A stretch of DNA of 40,647 nucleotides, from NCBI GenBank assembly GCA_021770065.1, contig JAETRR010000036.1, forward strand, positions 1-40,647, given 5' to 3'. Below, in pieces: positions 1 to 8,223 of the stretch. The first letter of the stretch is position 1. Each line of letters opens with the position of its first letter. The notes beneath the pieces were generated by a model, which saw only the letters and a list, made by a program, of their open reading frames with translations, had not been told where the DNA came from and made no database searches. The DNA is from Lachnoclostridium sp. (GTDB lineage Bacteria > Bacillota > Clostridia > Lachnospirales > Lachnospiraceae). A program made the position numbers and the translations under genes.

Positions 1-30
1 TCAGACGGCAGTGCTGTGCCGTCTGAACTT
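1..30 (+). terminator. Intrinsic terminator of a gene left of the window
   Basis: A perfect 10-bp inverted repeat (TCAGACGGCA at 1-10 and its complement at 17-26) encloses a 6-base loop and is followed by CTTTTG. It most likely ends a plus-strand gene lying before the window. Confidence 0.6.
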
Positions 31-88
31 TTGTTCTCGAGGGCAAAAAGGCGGGCAGAAAGCGCAGAAATGCTGAAAAGATAGGGTA

Positions 89-116
89 TTTACAAATGAT
101 AAGATTGTGGTATACT
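89..116 (+). promoter_or_regulatory. Probable vegetative promoter of murA
   Basis: TTTACA (89-94), a 16-base spacer and TATACT (111-116) preceded by TGG give an extended -10 promoter. It lies about 110 bases before the murA start, with no other gene between. Confidence 0.6.
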
Positions 117-228
117 AGATGAAGGATATTTCTTGATTTTTAGGGAATGAATAAAGTAGACCAATAAGAGTAATTTTGCTATATATTTTTTTGCTCGGTT
201 AAAATATAGAGATTGGGAGCAGCCGGTG

Positions 229-1521
229 ATGGATCAATATGTAATAAAAGGCGGTAATCCGCTTGTAGGTGAGATAGAGATTGGAGGGGCCAAGAATGCT
301 GCCCTTGCAATTCTTGCGGCAGCCATTATGACTGACGAAACAGTAACAGTGGAGAACCTCCCGAATGTGAGGGATACGAATGTCCTTTTACAGGCCATGG
401 AGGAGATTGGCACGCGGATAGAGCGGGTGGACTGCCATACGGTGAGGATGAACAGTGCCGGAATCGGGAGTTACAGTGTAGACTATGAGTATATCAAGCG
501 CATTCGCGCATCCTACTATCTGTTGGGAGCTATGCTTGGAAAGTACAGGAGAGCGGAGGTGCCGCTGCCGGGAGGCTGCAACATCGGAAGCCGCCCGATT
601 GATCAGCATTTAAAAGGTTTTAAAGCTTTAGGGGCAAATGTGAAGATTGAATATGGTTTTATTGTGGCGGAGGCAGAGCATCTGAGGGGCAGCCATATTT
701 ATCTGGACGTAGTATCTGTGGGAGCAACTATCAATGTTATGATGGCTGCGGCCATGGCTGAAGGCAATACCGTGATTGAGAATGCGGCCAAGGAGCCCCA
801 TGTAGTAGATGTGGCCAACTTTTTGAACAGTATGGGGGCTAATATCAAAGGTGCGGGCACGGATGTAATCCGTATCAAAGGTGTAGAACGCCTGCATGGT
901 ACGGAATATTCGATTATTCCGGATCAGATTGAGGCCGGAACTTTTATGTTTGCGGCTGCGGTAACCAAGGGGGATGTGACGGTAAAGAATGTGATCCCCA
1001 AGCATCTGGAGGCAACTACATCCAAGCTGCTGGAGATAGGCTGTGAGATTGAAGAGCTGGACGATGCGGTTCGCGTGGTATGTTCCAAGGGACTGCGCCC
1101 TACGAATGTAAAGACACTTCCCTATCCCGGATTTCCTACGGATATGCAGCCTCAGATAACAGTGGCCCTTGCTCTGGCCAAAGGAACCAGCATCGTAACG
1201 GAGAGTATTTTCGAGAATCGTTTTAAATATGTAGATGAGCTGGCGCGCATGGGCGCCAATATCAAAGTAGAGGGCAACACGGCTATTATTGACGGTGTAG
1301 GGAAGTATACGGGTGCCCAGATTTCCAGTCCGGATCTGCGCGCCGGTGCGGCGCTGGTTCTGGCGGGACTCGCGGCAGACGGAATCACCGTTGTGGAGGA
1401 TGTTCATTTTATAGAGCGCGGCTATGAAAGCTTTGAAGAAAAGCTGAGAAGTCTGGGCGCTATGATTGAAAGAGTGCGGGACGAAAGGGAGATCCATAAA
1501 TTCCGATTAAAAGTGGGTTGA
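229..1521 (+). CDS. murA: UDP-N-acetylglucosamine 1-carboxyvinyltransferase
   Basis: First committed step of peptidoglycan synthesis in the cytoplasm: transfers enolpyruvate from PEP to UDP-GlcNAc. The protein begins MDQYVIKGGNPL and carries the family signature LPGGCNIGSRPIDQHLKG, in which Cys117 is the catalytic, fosfomycin-sensitive cysteine. The length of 430 residues is normal for the family. A GTG lies directly before at 226, but the ATG at 229 has the family N-terminus and a GGGAG about ten bases upstream. Low-G+C Gram-positives often have two MurA paralogues; which one this is cannot be settled here. The next gene, metK, has its own promoter, which overlaps the murA stop codon, so the two are separate units. 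Confidence 0.96.
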   Translation: MDQYVIKGGNPLVGEIEIGGAKNAALAILAAAIMTDETVTVENLPNVRDTNVLLQAMEEIGTRIERVDCHTVRMNSAGIGSYSVDYEYIKRIRASYYLLGAMLGKYRRAEVPLPGGCNIGSRPIDQHLKGFKALGANVKIEYGFIVAEAEHLRGSHIYLDVVSVGATINVMMAAAMAEGNTVIENAAKEPHVVDVANFLNSMGANIKGAGTDVIRIKGVERLHGTEYSIIPDQIEAGTFMFAAAVTKGDVTVKNVIPKHLEATTSKLLEIGCEIEELDDAVRVVCSKGLRPTNVKTLPYPGFPTDMQPQITVALALAKGTSIVTESIFENRFKYVDELARMGANIKVEGNTAIIDGVGKYTGAQISSPDLRAGAALVLAGLAADGITVVEDVHFIERGYESFEEKLRSLGAMIERVRDEREIHKFRLKVG

Positions 1522-1546
1522 CAAAAGCGGTCGGCCGGTGTATGTT
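1518..1546 (+). promoter_or_regulatory. Promoter of the metK riboswitch leader
   Basis: TTGACA (1518-1523), exactly 17 bases, TATGTT (1541-1546). The -35 hexamer contains the murA TGA stop codon (1519-1521). Transcription would start about 35 bases before the SAM riboswitch. Confidence 0.75.
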
Positions 1547-1582
1547 TAAATAGATGGTAAGCAAATTGAATATTGTGAATTT

Positions 1583-1680
1583 CTCTTATTCAGAGTGATG
1601 GAGATACAAAGGATCTATGAAGTCACGGCAACCCCAGCGATGGAAGGTGCCAACCTGAGCGAGTAATCGAACAATAAGGG
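1583..1680 (+). promoter_or_regulatory. SAM-I (S-box) riboswitch controlling metK
   Basis: The leader has the S-box hallmarks in order: P1 left arm ending CTTATT (1585-1590), the GTGATGGAG segment, ATGAAGTCACGGCAACC (1617-1633), GGAAGGTGCCAACCTG, and the P1 right arm AATAAG (1673-1678). It is followed by an intrinsic terminator and then metK, the SAM-making enzyme. By family knowledge SAM binding stabilises P1 and allows the terminator to form, shutting metK off when SAM is plentiful. Confidence 0.93.
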
Positions 1681-1703
1681 GATTTGGTTATCAGAATATA
1701 TCA

Positions 1704-1726
1704 GGTCCGCCTTAGGCGGGCCTTTT
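1704..1726 (+). terminator. SAM-riboswitch expression-platform terminator
   Basis: GGTCCGCC (1704-1711), loop TTA and GGCGGGCC (1715-1722) form an 8-bp stem with one G-T pair, followed by TTTT. It sits just after the S-box aptamer and before metK, as expected for attenuation. Confidence 0.88.
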
Positions 1727-1730
1727 CTAT

Positions 1731-1795
1731 TGGGCGAAGCCCGCGGCCGAGGTGAAAGCCGAGGTGCACGGCGGACTGCAGAGTGGAAAAAGACA
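1731..1795 (+). other. G+C-rich leader stretch between attenuator and metK
   Basis: Between the attenuator and the metK ribosome site lies an unusually G+C-rich stretch. It has a small hairpin (GGGC GAA GCCC at 1732-1742) and a direct repeat GCCGAGGTG (1746-1754 and 1758-1766). It is open in the metK frame from 1752 but does not resemble a MetK N-terminus. Function unknown; it may be a dispersed G+C-rich repeat. Confidence 0.3.
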
Positions 1796-1826
1796 TAAAA
1801 ACACTACAAAAAAGGAGAGAAGTACT

Positions 1827-3014
1827 ATGGAAAAATTACTATTCACATCAGAATCCGTAACCGAAGGACATCCGGATAAAATCTGCGATCAGATTTCCGA
1901 TGCCATTCTGGATGCCCTCTTAGAGCAGGATCCCATGAGCCGTGTGGCCTGCGAGACGGCTACCACCACAGGCCTGGTGCTGGTTATGGGCGAGATTACA
2001 ACCAAAGGTTATGTGGATATTCAGAAAATCGTCCGGGAAACCGTTCGTGAGATCGGCTACACCCGGGGAAAATACGGCTTTGATGCCGACAACTGTGCCG
2101 TGCTCACTGCGATTGACGAGCAGTCTGCAGACATTGCCATGGGCGTAAACAAGGCTCTGGAGGCAAAGGAAAACCAGATGTCTGACAGCGAGCTTGAAGC
2201 TATCGGCGCGGGCGATCAGGGCATGATGTTCGGTTACGCTTCCAACGAGACACCGGAACTGATGCCATATCCCATTTCTCTGGCGCATAAACTGGTTTTG
2301 CAATTGACGAAGGTTCGAAAAGACGGCACACTGCCTTATCTGAGACCGGACGGAAAGAGCCAGGTAACGGTAGAGTACGATGAGTCCGGAAAGCCGATCC
2401 GCCTGGACGCGGTCGTGCTCTCTACACAGCACAGCGAGGATGTGACCCAGGAGCAGATTCATGCAGACATTAAGAAGTATGTATTTGACGAGGTGCTTCC
2501 CGCAGATATGGTGGATGCGGATACCAAGTTCTTTATTAATCCCACCGGCCGTTTTGTGATCGGAGGACCCAACGGGGACAGCGGCCTCACCGGACGGAAG
2601 ATTATTGTGGATACATACGGCGGCATGGCACGCCACGGCGGCGGAGCCTTCTCCGGCAAGGACTGCACCAAGGTGGACCGCTCTGCGGCTTACGCGGCCC
2701 GTTATGTGGCAAAGAACATTGTGGCGGCGGGGCTTGCAGAAAAGTGCGAGATTCAGCTTTCCTATGCCATCGGTGTGGCGCAGCCTACATCTGTTATGGT
2801 AGACACCTTCGGAACCGGAAAGCTTTCCGATCAGAAGCTGGTCGATCTGATCCGCGAGAATTTTGACCTTCGCCCGGCCGGTATTATTAAGATGCTGGAT
2901 CTGCGCCGTCCTATCTACAAGCAGACGGCGGCTTATGGGCATTTCGGCCGTACCGATCTGGATCTTCCGTGGGAGAAGACGGATAAAGTGGAATTGCTGA
3001 AGAAATATTTATAA
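1827..3014 (+). CDS. metK: S-adenosylmethionine synthetase
   Basis: Makes S-adenosylmethionine from methionine and ATP. The sequence has the ATP-binding [13 protein letters not shown] near the N-terminus, the [12 protein letters not shown] loop, the phosphate-binding GGGAFSGKD with [12 protein letters not shown], and a C-terminal [14 protein letters not shown]. The 395-residue length is normal. The frame is open from 1752, but the ATG at 1827 is preceded at good spacing by AAGGAGAGA and gives the family start [17 protein letters not shown]. Expression is controlled by the SAM-I riboswitch directly upstream. A possible downstream link is that the two cytosine methyltransferases at 33106-35479 would consume its product. 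Confidence 0.97.
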   Translation: MEKLLFTSESVTEGHPDKICDQISDAILDALLEQDPMSRVACETATTTGLVLVMGEITTKGYVDIQKIVRETVREIGYTRGKYGFDADNCAVLTAIDEQSADIAMGVNKALEAKENQMSDSELEAIGAGDQGMMFGYASNETPELMPYPISLAHKLVLQLTKVRKDGTLPYLRPDGKSQVTVEYDESGKPIRLDAVVLSTQHSEDVTQEQIHADIKKYVFDEVLPADMVDADTKFFINPTGRFVIGGPNGDSGLTGRKIIVDTYGGMARHGGGAFSGKDCTKVDRSAAYAARYVAKNIVAAGLAEKCEIQLSYAIGVAQPTSVMVDTFGTGKLSDQKLVDLIRENFDLRPAGIIKMLDLRRPIYKQTAAYGHFGRTDLDLPWEKTDKVELLKKYL

Positions 3015-3021
3015 GATAAAA

Positions 3022-3054
3022 AAACAGGGGCTGTTTTTGAGACGGCCCCTGTTT
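3022..3054. terminator. Shared terminator between metK and the convergent LacI gene
   Basis: A perfect 10-bp stem, AAACAGGGGC (3022-3031) and its complement (3045-3054), lies between convergent genes. On the minus strand it is followed by a long T tract, so it is strong for the LacI-type gene. On the plus strand the tract is only TTT inside the stem end, so metK termination may be leakier. Confidence 0.8.
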
Positions 3055-3075
3055 GCCGGACAGAAAAAGTCAAAT

Positions 3076-3110
3076 GGACATGCCGGCATGTCCGCCGGGC
3101 TCGTTGCCCG
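3076..3110. repeat. G+C-rich double palindrome of unknown role
   Basis: GGACATGCCGGCATGTCC (3076-3093) is a perfect 18-base palindrome. It is followed by the hairpin CGGGC TCGTT GCCCG (3096-3110). Neither has a following T tract. The 11-base half GGACATGCCGG recurs in the same orientation at 4299-4309, inside the loop of the terminator on the other side of the LacI gene. This could be a REP-like element. Confidence 0.45.
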
Positions 3111-3130
3111 CGGGAATAAATGTCCGAAGC

Positions 3131-4174
3131 TTATGGTTTAATCAGCAGGTTTTTATTGGTTTCGTCAAACTGACGGGTAGAATTACGGACAAAGAGGGTC
3201 GGTTCCAAGACAATTTTTTCGATCTTGGTATCTTTGCCTTCTATCTGCTTTAAGATCAGGCGGGCAGCCTGTTCCCCCATCATCCGGACATTCTGGCCGA
3301 TGGTTGTAAGCTCAATGCCTCTGATGGAAGAAAATGCAATATTGTCAAAACTGACGACGGATATATCCTCCGGTATGCGGATATTTTTTTCCCGGCAGCC
3401 GTCCATAAAGCCGATGGCAGCCAGATCGTTAACAATTATCATGGCGGTAGGCTTTTCTCCGTCTTTTTTTGCAAAATCCAGCGCCACCTCTCTGCCGGCT
3501 TCCATTTTCAGATCGCTGTCAAATACGAAATCTTCTTGAAATGGAAGTCCGTAGCTGCCGAGAGCCTGGCAGTATCCCAGATACCTCATTCTTGAGGCAG
3601 AAGAAACTTGAGGGCCGCGGACGAAGCCGATTCGGGTATGCCCGAGCTCAAAAAGATGCGTGACGGCCATATAACCGGCCTTAAAATTATCGGTCAGTAC
3701 AGAATTTCCGTTGTAGGAAGGCAGAACACGGTTTACCAATACTTTGGGAAGATCCAATGCCTTCAAGGTGTTTTCGACACCGTCATCCTGCGCGGTGAGA
3801 AGAATAAGCCCTGCAAAGCTGAACTGCTGAATCATATCAAGAAATTCCAGTTCCCGTTCCACATAGTATTCGCTGTTCAGAACGACCAGCATATAGCCGC
3901 TTTTATTCAGGCGCTGCTGGATATAAAATGTCAGATCTGCATAAAAGGGATTTCGAATATCGCCAAGAATCAGAGCAATAATATTTACATGACCTTTGAT
4001 CAGACTTTTAGCGATTGTGTTGGGACGATAACCGATTTCGTCCACAAGATCCAGAACCTTCTTTCTAAGTTCGTCTCCTACGCCTGGATTGCCGTTAATG
4101 GCCCGGGAAACGGTAGCTTTCGAAACGCCAAGCATATTGGCTACGTCTGATATACTGTACTTTCCGTTTTTCAT
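3131..4174 (-). CDS. LacI/GalR-family transcriptional regulator
   Basis: A 347-residue regulator with an N-terminal LacI helix-turn-helix (SISDVANMLGVSKATVSRAI, about residues 7-26), a hinge helix region (GYRPNTIAKSL) and a periplasmic-binding-protein-like sensor domain to the end. The ATG at 4174 is chosen over a TTG at 4177 because AAGGAAAA lies upstream at suitable spacing. It follows the ABC importer genes on the same strand but is separated from them by a strong terminator and has its own promoter. It is the best candidate to bind the two matching palindromes at 10019-10038 and 10325-10344, which have the central CG typical of LacI-family operators. That pairing is inference; the effector is unknown. 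Confidence 0.93.
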   Translation of the reverse strand: MKNGKYSISDVANMLGVSKATVSRAINGNPGVGDELRKKVLDLVDEIGYRPNTIAKSLIKGHVNIIALILGDIRNPFYADLTFYIQQRLNKSGYMLVVLNSEYYVERELEFLDMIQQFSFAGLILLTAQDDGVENTLKALDLPKVLVNRVLPSYNGNSVLTDNFKAGYMAVTHLFELGHTRIGFVRGPQVSSASRMRYLGYCQALGSYGLPFQEDFVFDSDLKMEAGREVALDFAKKDGEKPTAMIIVNDLAAIGFMDGCREKNIRIPEDISVVSFDNIAFSSIRGIELTTIGQNVRMMGEQAARLILKQIEGKDTKIEKIVLEPTLFVRNSTRQFDETNKNLLIKP

Positions 4175-4205
4175 CAAATTATTTTCCTTTATCTTTATAA
4201 TACAG

Positions 4206-4234
4206 ATATTAGCTTAATATTGAGCCAAAATCAA
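4206..4234 (-). promoter_or_regulatory. Promoter of the LacI-family gene with an inverted repeat
   Basis: On the minus strand TTGATT (4234-4229), a 17-base spacer and TAATAT (4211-4206) form a plausible promoter. An 8-bp inverted repeat (AATATTGA at 4216-4223 and TCAATATT at 4231-4238) overlaps it. That repeat does not match the palindromes near 10 kb, so autoregulation by the same operator is not supported. Confidence 0.5.
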
Positions 4235-4265
4235 TATTTTTTATGATTCTGTATGTATCAAAAAT

Positions 4266-4332
4266 AAGCCATCAGACTTTTCTGTATTCCGTCGGTTCGG
4301 ACATGCCGGATATCAGAAAAGTGTGATGGCTT
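4266..4332 (-). terminator. Terminator of the ABC importer operon
   Basis: A 19-bp stem with a single mismatch (4266-4284 pairing with 4314-4332) and a 29-base loop lies after livK. On the minus strand it is followed by TTATTTTTG. It separates the importer operon from the LacI gene. Confidence 0.82.
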
Positions 4333-4368
4333 GCTTGTTTAGAGACAGACTCTCTTTTGTGGACGCAT

Positions 4369-5685
4369 TTATTGATAATCGGCCGGATACTGCAGTTTGG
4401 ATTCTGCAATCTCATAGGGCCAGATGGTGACATAGCTGCCGTCCTGAATCTGAGTCATGGTCAGGGTTGCGTTTAAGTTCTGATTCAGATATGGCGCGCC
4501 GTCGAATTCGTCCTCGTCAAAGGAAATGGTATCATAGGGGAGGATGATCTCGTTTCCGTTGGAAAAGCTTCCGTCGATTACGATTTTGGCCAATTCATCC
4601 CGGATACTGCTGTGGCTGAGCTCCTGCTGTGAACCGGCAATCTCTTTGAAGGCGTCAATCAGCACCCAGGCTGTTGTGTAGGCTTCCGCAGAGTGGCCGT
4701 TCAGCTCCTCGCCGTATTTGGAATAGTACTTATCGCTGATTTCCACACCTTTGCTTCCCACGACGAACTCGGTTGCCACGGCAATGCCGTCGGCACGGGT
4801 TCCGACGCTCTCTAAGTAAGCGCCCTCCGTAAAGCCGTTTCCTTTGCAGACAATCAGGCTGGGCTCATACCCCTGTTCGCTTAAGGTGTTTGTAAAAAGG
4901 ATTGCGTCTGATACATATGCGTCTGCAATTACTACGTCCGGAGCCATGGATTTCAGCTGTAAGACTTCAGAGGACAGATCGGCCGCGCCGGAGGTAAACA
5001 GGATTTCTCCAAGATATTGAATGCTGTTCTGCTCTGCCCAGTATTTTGCCCACTGCACAGTCTGCTGCCCTACCTCAGAGTTATCCGTGATAACGGCAAC
5101 GGAATTTCCGCTAAACTCAGGATTGCTTTCAGATTCGTCAACAATGTACTGAATCATATCCCGTACAAACATCATATTTGTGGGAGCCAGGCGGAAGAAG
5201 TATTGATAACCGTTGCCGGTAATGGCATCGGATGTGGCATTGGCGGTAATCATGGGAACCTCATACTGCTCTGCAATCTGCGCTACGGTCAGTGTAACAC
5301 CGGACTGATAGCATCCAATCAGAACATCCACGTTTTCCTGGGTGATAAGACGCTCTGCCTCAGACATACCGGTAGCAGAGTCCCCCTGGGTGTCGCCATA
5401 GATTACTTTTATCTGCCTGCCTTCGATACCGCCTGCTTCGTTTGCTTCCTCTACGGCCATGTCAATGCCCTGCTGCATGGTCTTGCCGGAATCGGCCAGA
5501 TCACCGGTCATGGGATAGAGGGCTCCGATGATAATATCATCTTCATCTGCCGGGGCTTCGGAGCCGCTGCTTCCGGTTTCTGCCGGGGCCTCAGGAGCCG
5601 GATTTTTTCCGCCGGAACTGCAGCCGGAAAGCATTGTGCCAAGAATACAGGCTGTCAAAAAGATTGCAAATACTCGTTTCTTCAT
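4369..5685 (-). CDS. livK: Branched-chain-amino-acid-type ABC substrate-binding lipoprotein
   Basis: Extracellular solute-binding lipoprotein of the type-I periplasmic-binding family (Peripla_BP_6). The signal peptide MKKRVFAIFLTACILGTMLSGC ends in the lipobox LSGC with Cys22 as the lipid anchor, followed by a Ser/Gly/Pro/Glu-rich linker. The mature domain starts around IIIGALYPMTGDLADSGK. An AGGAGG precedes the ATG. It is the last gene of SDR-livH-livM-livG-livF-livK. The family binds leucine-type amino acids but also amides, urea, aromatic and short-chain acids. Because the divergent arm encodes acyl-CoA metabolism, a carboxylic acid rather than an amino acid is the more likely ligand (inference). 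The gene symbol denotes the family only. Confidence 0.92.
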   Translation of the reverse strand: MKKRVFAIFLTACILGTMLSGCSSGGKNPAPEAPAETGSSGSEAPADEDDIIIGALYPMTGDLADSGKTMQQGIDMAVEEANEAGGIEGRQIKVIYGDTQGDSATGMSEAERLITQENVDVLIGCYQSGVTLTVAQIAEQYEVPMITANATSDAITGNGYQYFFRLAPTNMMFVRDMIQYIVDESESNPEFSGNSVAVITDNSEVGQQTVQWAKYWAEQNSIQYLGEILFTSGAADLSSEVLQLKSMAPDVVIADAYVSDAILFTNTLSEQGYEPSLIVCKGNGFTEGAYLESVGTRADGIAVATEFVVGSKGVEISDKYYSKYGEELNGHSAEAYTTAWVLIDAFKEIAGSQQELSHSSIRDELAKIVIDGSFSNGNEIILPYDTISFDEDEFDGAPYLNQNLNATLTMTQIQDGSYVTIWPYEIAESKLQYPADYQ

Positions 5686-5713
5686 TTCTTTATCCTCCTA
5701 AAATTAATTTTTA

Positions 5714-6433
5714 TTAAAAGCCCAGATAGGCTTTTTTAACTTCTTCGTTATTAGACAGTTCCTCGGCGGTTCCTGTAATATTTACAACGCCGTTTTCCAG
5801 AACGTATCCCCGGTTGGCCAGCCGGAGTGCTTTTCGTACATCCTGCTCTACAAGCAGGATAGTAAGCCCGGTTTCTTCGGCAACCTGCCGGGCAATACGG
5901 AAAATATCATCTACAATGTTTGGTGCCAGGCCCAGGGACGGCTCGTCCATGATCAGCATTCTGGGAAGCCCCATCATGCCCCGGGAGAATGCGACCATCT
6001 GCTGCTCACCGCCGGACAGGGTTCCGGCCATCTGATTTTTGCGCTCTTTGAGCTTGGGAAACCAGTCGAAGACCTTTTCAAGGGTTTCCTTCTTCCTGCT
6101 TTCCGCCGTTTTGCTGCAGGCACCCATTTCCAGATTTTCGTAGACGGTCATCTGAGGGAAAAGCTGGCGCCCTTCGGGAACCAGAATAATACCTGCATCA
6201 ATAGCCGCCCGTGCATTGCCGCCCGGAATTTCTTTTTCGTCAAACAGAATGGTTCCCGAGGTATGCCGGATCAGTCCGGCAACTGTTTTCACGGAAGTGC
6301 TTTTCCCGGCGCCGTTGCTGCCGACCAGGGCGATAATCTCTCCTTTTTCCGCTTCAAAGCTTACATCCCACAGTACCTGTATATCTCCGTACTTTACATT
6401 CAGGCCGCTGGCCTTAAAAAAAGCGTTTCCCAC
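5714..6433 (-). CDS. livF: ABC importer ATP-binding protein, LivF type
   Basis: One of two nucleotide-binding subunits of the importer. Walker A GSNGAGKST is at residues 38-46, the signature is LSGGEQQ, and Walker B is MLIMDEPSLGLAP, followed by the LLVEQD switch region. Length 239 residues is standard for LivF. The start is GTG at 6433, with AGGAGG nine bases upstream lying inside the end of livG; only one base separates the two genes, so they are probably translationally coupled. Confidence 0.94.
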   Translation of the reverse strand: MGNAFFKASGLNVKYGDIQVLWDVSFEAEKGEIIALVGSNGAGKSTSVKTVAGLIRHTSGTILFDEKEIPGGNARAAIDAGIILVPEGRQLFPQMTVYENLEMGACSKTAESRKKETLEKVFDWFPKLKERKNQMAGTLSGGEQQMVAFSRGMMGLPRMLIMDEPSLGLAPNIVDDIFRIARQVAEETGLTILLVEQDVRKALRLANRGYVLENGVVNITGTAEELSNNEEVKKAYLGF

Positions 6434-6434
6434 C

Positions 6435-7166
6435 TTACTGCTCCTCCTTTCCGAGATAAATCTCGATCACGTAGGGGTCGTTCATGACTTCACCCGGAGT
6501 TCCCTCTGATACTTTTTCTCCGTGATGCATGACCACGACTTTTTCGCAGAGGTTAGCGACGGCTCTCATAACATGCTCGATGAGAAGAATTGTGATGCCC
6601 TCATTGTTGATCTTCAAAAACAGCTCTATTGCCTCATCTGTCTCTGTGGGATTCAGTCCGGCCATAACCTCATCAAGAAGCAGGAGTCTGGGATTGGTGG
6701 CCAGGGCTCTTGCGACCTCCAGACGTTTTTTAAAAGGTGTTCCCATTTCCTTTGGATACATATCCTTCTTATCATACAAATCCGTGAATTTTAAAATCTC
6801 AAGGGCATACTCTCTCGCTTCTTTTGTGTTAGATATTCTTTTTCTTCCGAACATGGCTCCGGAAAGAACATTTTCAAGCACGGTCATATTTCGCAGGGGT
6901 TTCATAATCTGAAAGGTTCTCGCTATGCCGAGTCCCGAATACTTATGGGCTTTGGTTCCGGTAATGTTATTTCCGCAGTAGGTAATGGTTCCTTCGGATG
7001 GTATCAGAACTCCGCTGATCATATTGAATACTGTTGTTTTTCCCGCACCATTGCTGCCGATGATTCCGGTTATGCTGTTCTCGCTTACGGTGAAACTTAC
7101 ATTGCTTACAGCCTTCAGTCCCTGGAAATTCTTGCTGAGATTTTGGATTTCCAATATATTTGCCAT
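6435..7166 (-). CDS. livG: ABC importer ATP-binding protein, LivG type
   Basis: Second nucleotide-binding subunit. Walker A GSNGAGKTT begins at residue 37, Walker B is LLLLDEVMAGLNPTE, and the switch region is LLIEHVM. The LivG-type C-terminus with HHGEKVSEGTPGEVMNDP is present. The ABC signature is degenerate: where LivG proteins usually have a Gly-Gln core (for example LSYGQQ), this one reads GTPFKKRLEVARAL. As recalled, some LivG subfamilies also lack the canonical form, so the protein is probably active. Start ATG at 7166 has GAGGAGTG upstream. Confidence 0.93.
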   Translation of the reverse strand: MANILEIQNLSKNFQGLKAVSNVSFTVSENSITGIIGSNGAGKTTVFNMISGVLIPSEGTITYCGNNITGTKAHKYSGLGIARTFQIMKPLRNMTVLENVLSGAMFGRKRISNTKEAREYALEILKFTDLYDKKDMYPKEMGTPFKKRLEVARALATNPRLLLLDEVMAGLNPTETDEAIELFLKINNEGITILLIEHVMRAVANLCEKVVVMHHGEKVSEGTPGEVMNDPYVIEIYLGKEEQ

Positions 7167-7173
7167 TTTCTAA

Positions 7174-8199
7174 TCACTCCTCACATTCTGCTTGTTTCAT
7201 CTTGAACAGCTTCCGATCCACTGCGTCCAGCTTTTTATTGACATTCTTTTTAAACCTGCTGTGGACGAACCATCCCATGATGCCGTTGGGCTGGAAAAGG
7301 ATGACCACAATTACAATGGCTGCATAGACAATCAGATTCAGTCCGTTTGCTACGGATGACAGGTTTGCACTCAGAAATTCGGAGAGGGGCGTGAGGATGG
7401 CAGAGCCGAGAAGCGGTCCTGCGATATTCCCGACACCGCCGATAATCGCCGGCATTACATAATTTAAGCTGTAGGAATGATCCATGATGTCCGAGTTGAT
7501 ATATCCGATATAGTTTGCGTAAAATACGCCTACAACGGCGATCAGACCAGCGCTTAAAAATGTGGCGATAAATTTGTATCTGAAAGGGTTGATGCCGATT
7601 GCTTTCGCGGTATCCTCGTCTTCACGGATGGTTTTCAAGGCAAAACCCAGCTTACTGTGATCGATAGAGCGCAGGATAATGAAGAAAATGATCACCATAA
7701 AGAAGCTGATGTAATAATAGGGGATCTTGGAGACCCAGCGCATCTGCCAGAAGCCCTTTTTTATGGGGATTAGAATCCCCTGTCCGCTTCCCGCGTATTC
7801 CCAGTTGATGAAAAGATTGCGGAAGGCTTCGGAAAAGGCAATCGTGACCAGGCTGAAGTAGGCGCCTGATAATACGAAGCAGGGTGCCATCAGAATCCCC
7901 GCAATCAGCCCGACTGCAAGAAATGCGATGAGCATGCAGATCCAGGGAGAAACACCTGCTTTTGTAGTCAGCAGTGCGGTGATGTACGCGCCCAGCCCCA
8001 TAAAACCTGCATGCCCCAGGGACGTCTGCCCGGTCAGGCCGCCGAGAATGCTCCATGCAATGGTTCCGCAGGCAATGTAAAAGGTTGTCACGAATATGCC
8101 CAGGATATAGGGTGTTTTTATCCATAAAGGCACCAGGGCGAGTACTGCTATCAGAATCAGCAGTAAAATGGTACGGATTCCTATCTGTTTTTGTTTCAT
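7174..8199 (-). CDS. livM: ABC importer permease, LivM type
   Basis: Integral membrane subunit of 341 residues with about nine to ten hydrophobic segments. The LivM landmarks GLTGQTSLGHAGFMGLGAY (about residues 53-71) and GGVGNIAGPLLGS in the C-terminal half are clear. The C-terminal tail is basic and cytoplasmic. GGAGGAAAG precedes the ATG. It lies between livH and livG with short spacing, as usual in liv operons. Confidence 0.93.
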   Translation of the reverse strand: MKQKQIGIRTILLLILIAVLALVPLWIKTPYILGIFVTTFYIACGTIAWSILGGLTGQTSLGHAGFMGLGAYITALLTTKAGVSPWICMLIAFLAVGLIAGILMAPCFVLSGAYFSLVTIAFSEAFRNLFINWEYAGSGQGILIPIKKGFWQMRWVSKIPYYYISFFMVIIFFIILRSIDHSKLGFALKTIREDEDTAKAIGINPFRYKFIATFLSAGLIAVVGVFYANYIGYINSDIMDHSYSLNYVMPAIIGGVGNIAGPLLGSAILTPLSEFLSANLSSVANGLNLIVYAAIVIVVILFQPNGIMGWFVHSRFKKNVNKKLDAVDRKLFKMKQAECEE

Positions 8200-8223
8200 A
8201 ATCTTTCCTCCGTTTTTGTGTTC

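Noticed and set aside
1752..1826. N-terminal extension of MetK
   Set aside because: It lacks similarity to MetK and ignores the clear AAGGAGAGA before the ATG at 1827.
1920..2942. Minus-strand open frame of 340 codons inside metK
   Set aside because: Antisense shadow of metK; the translation resembles no family.
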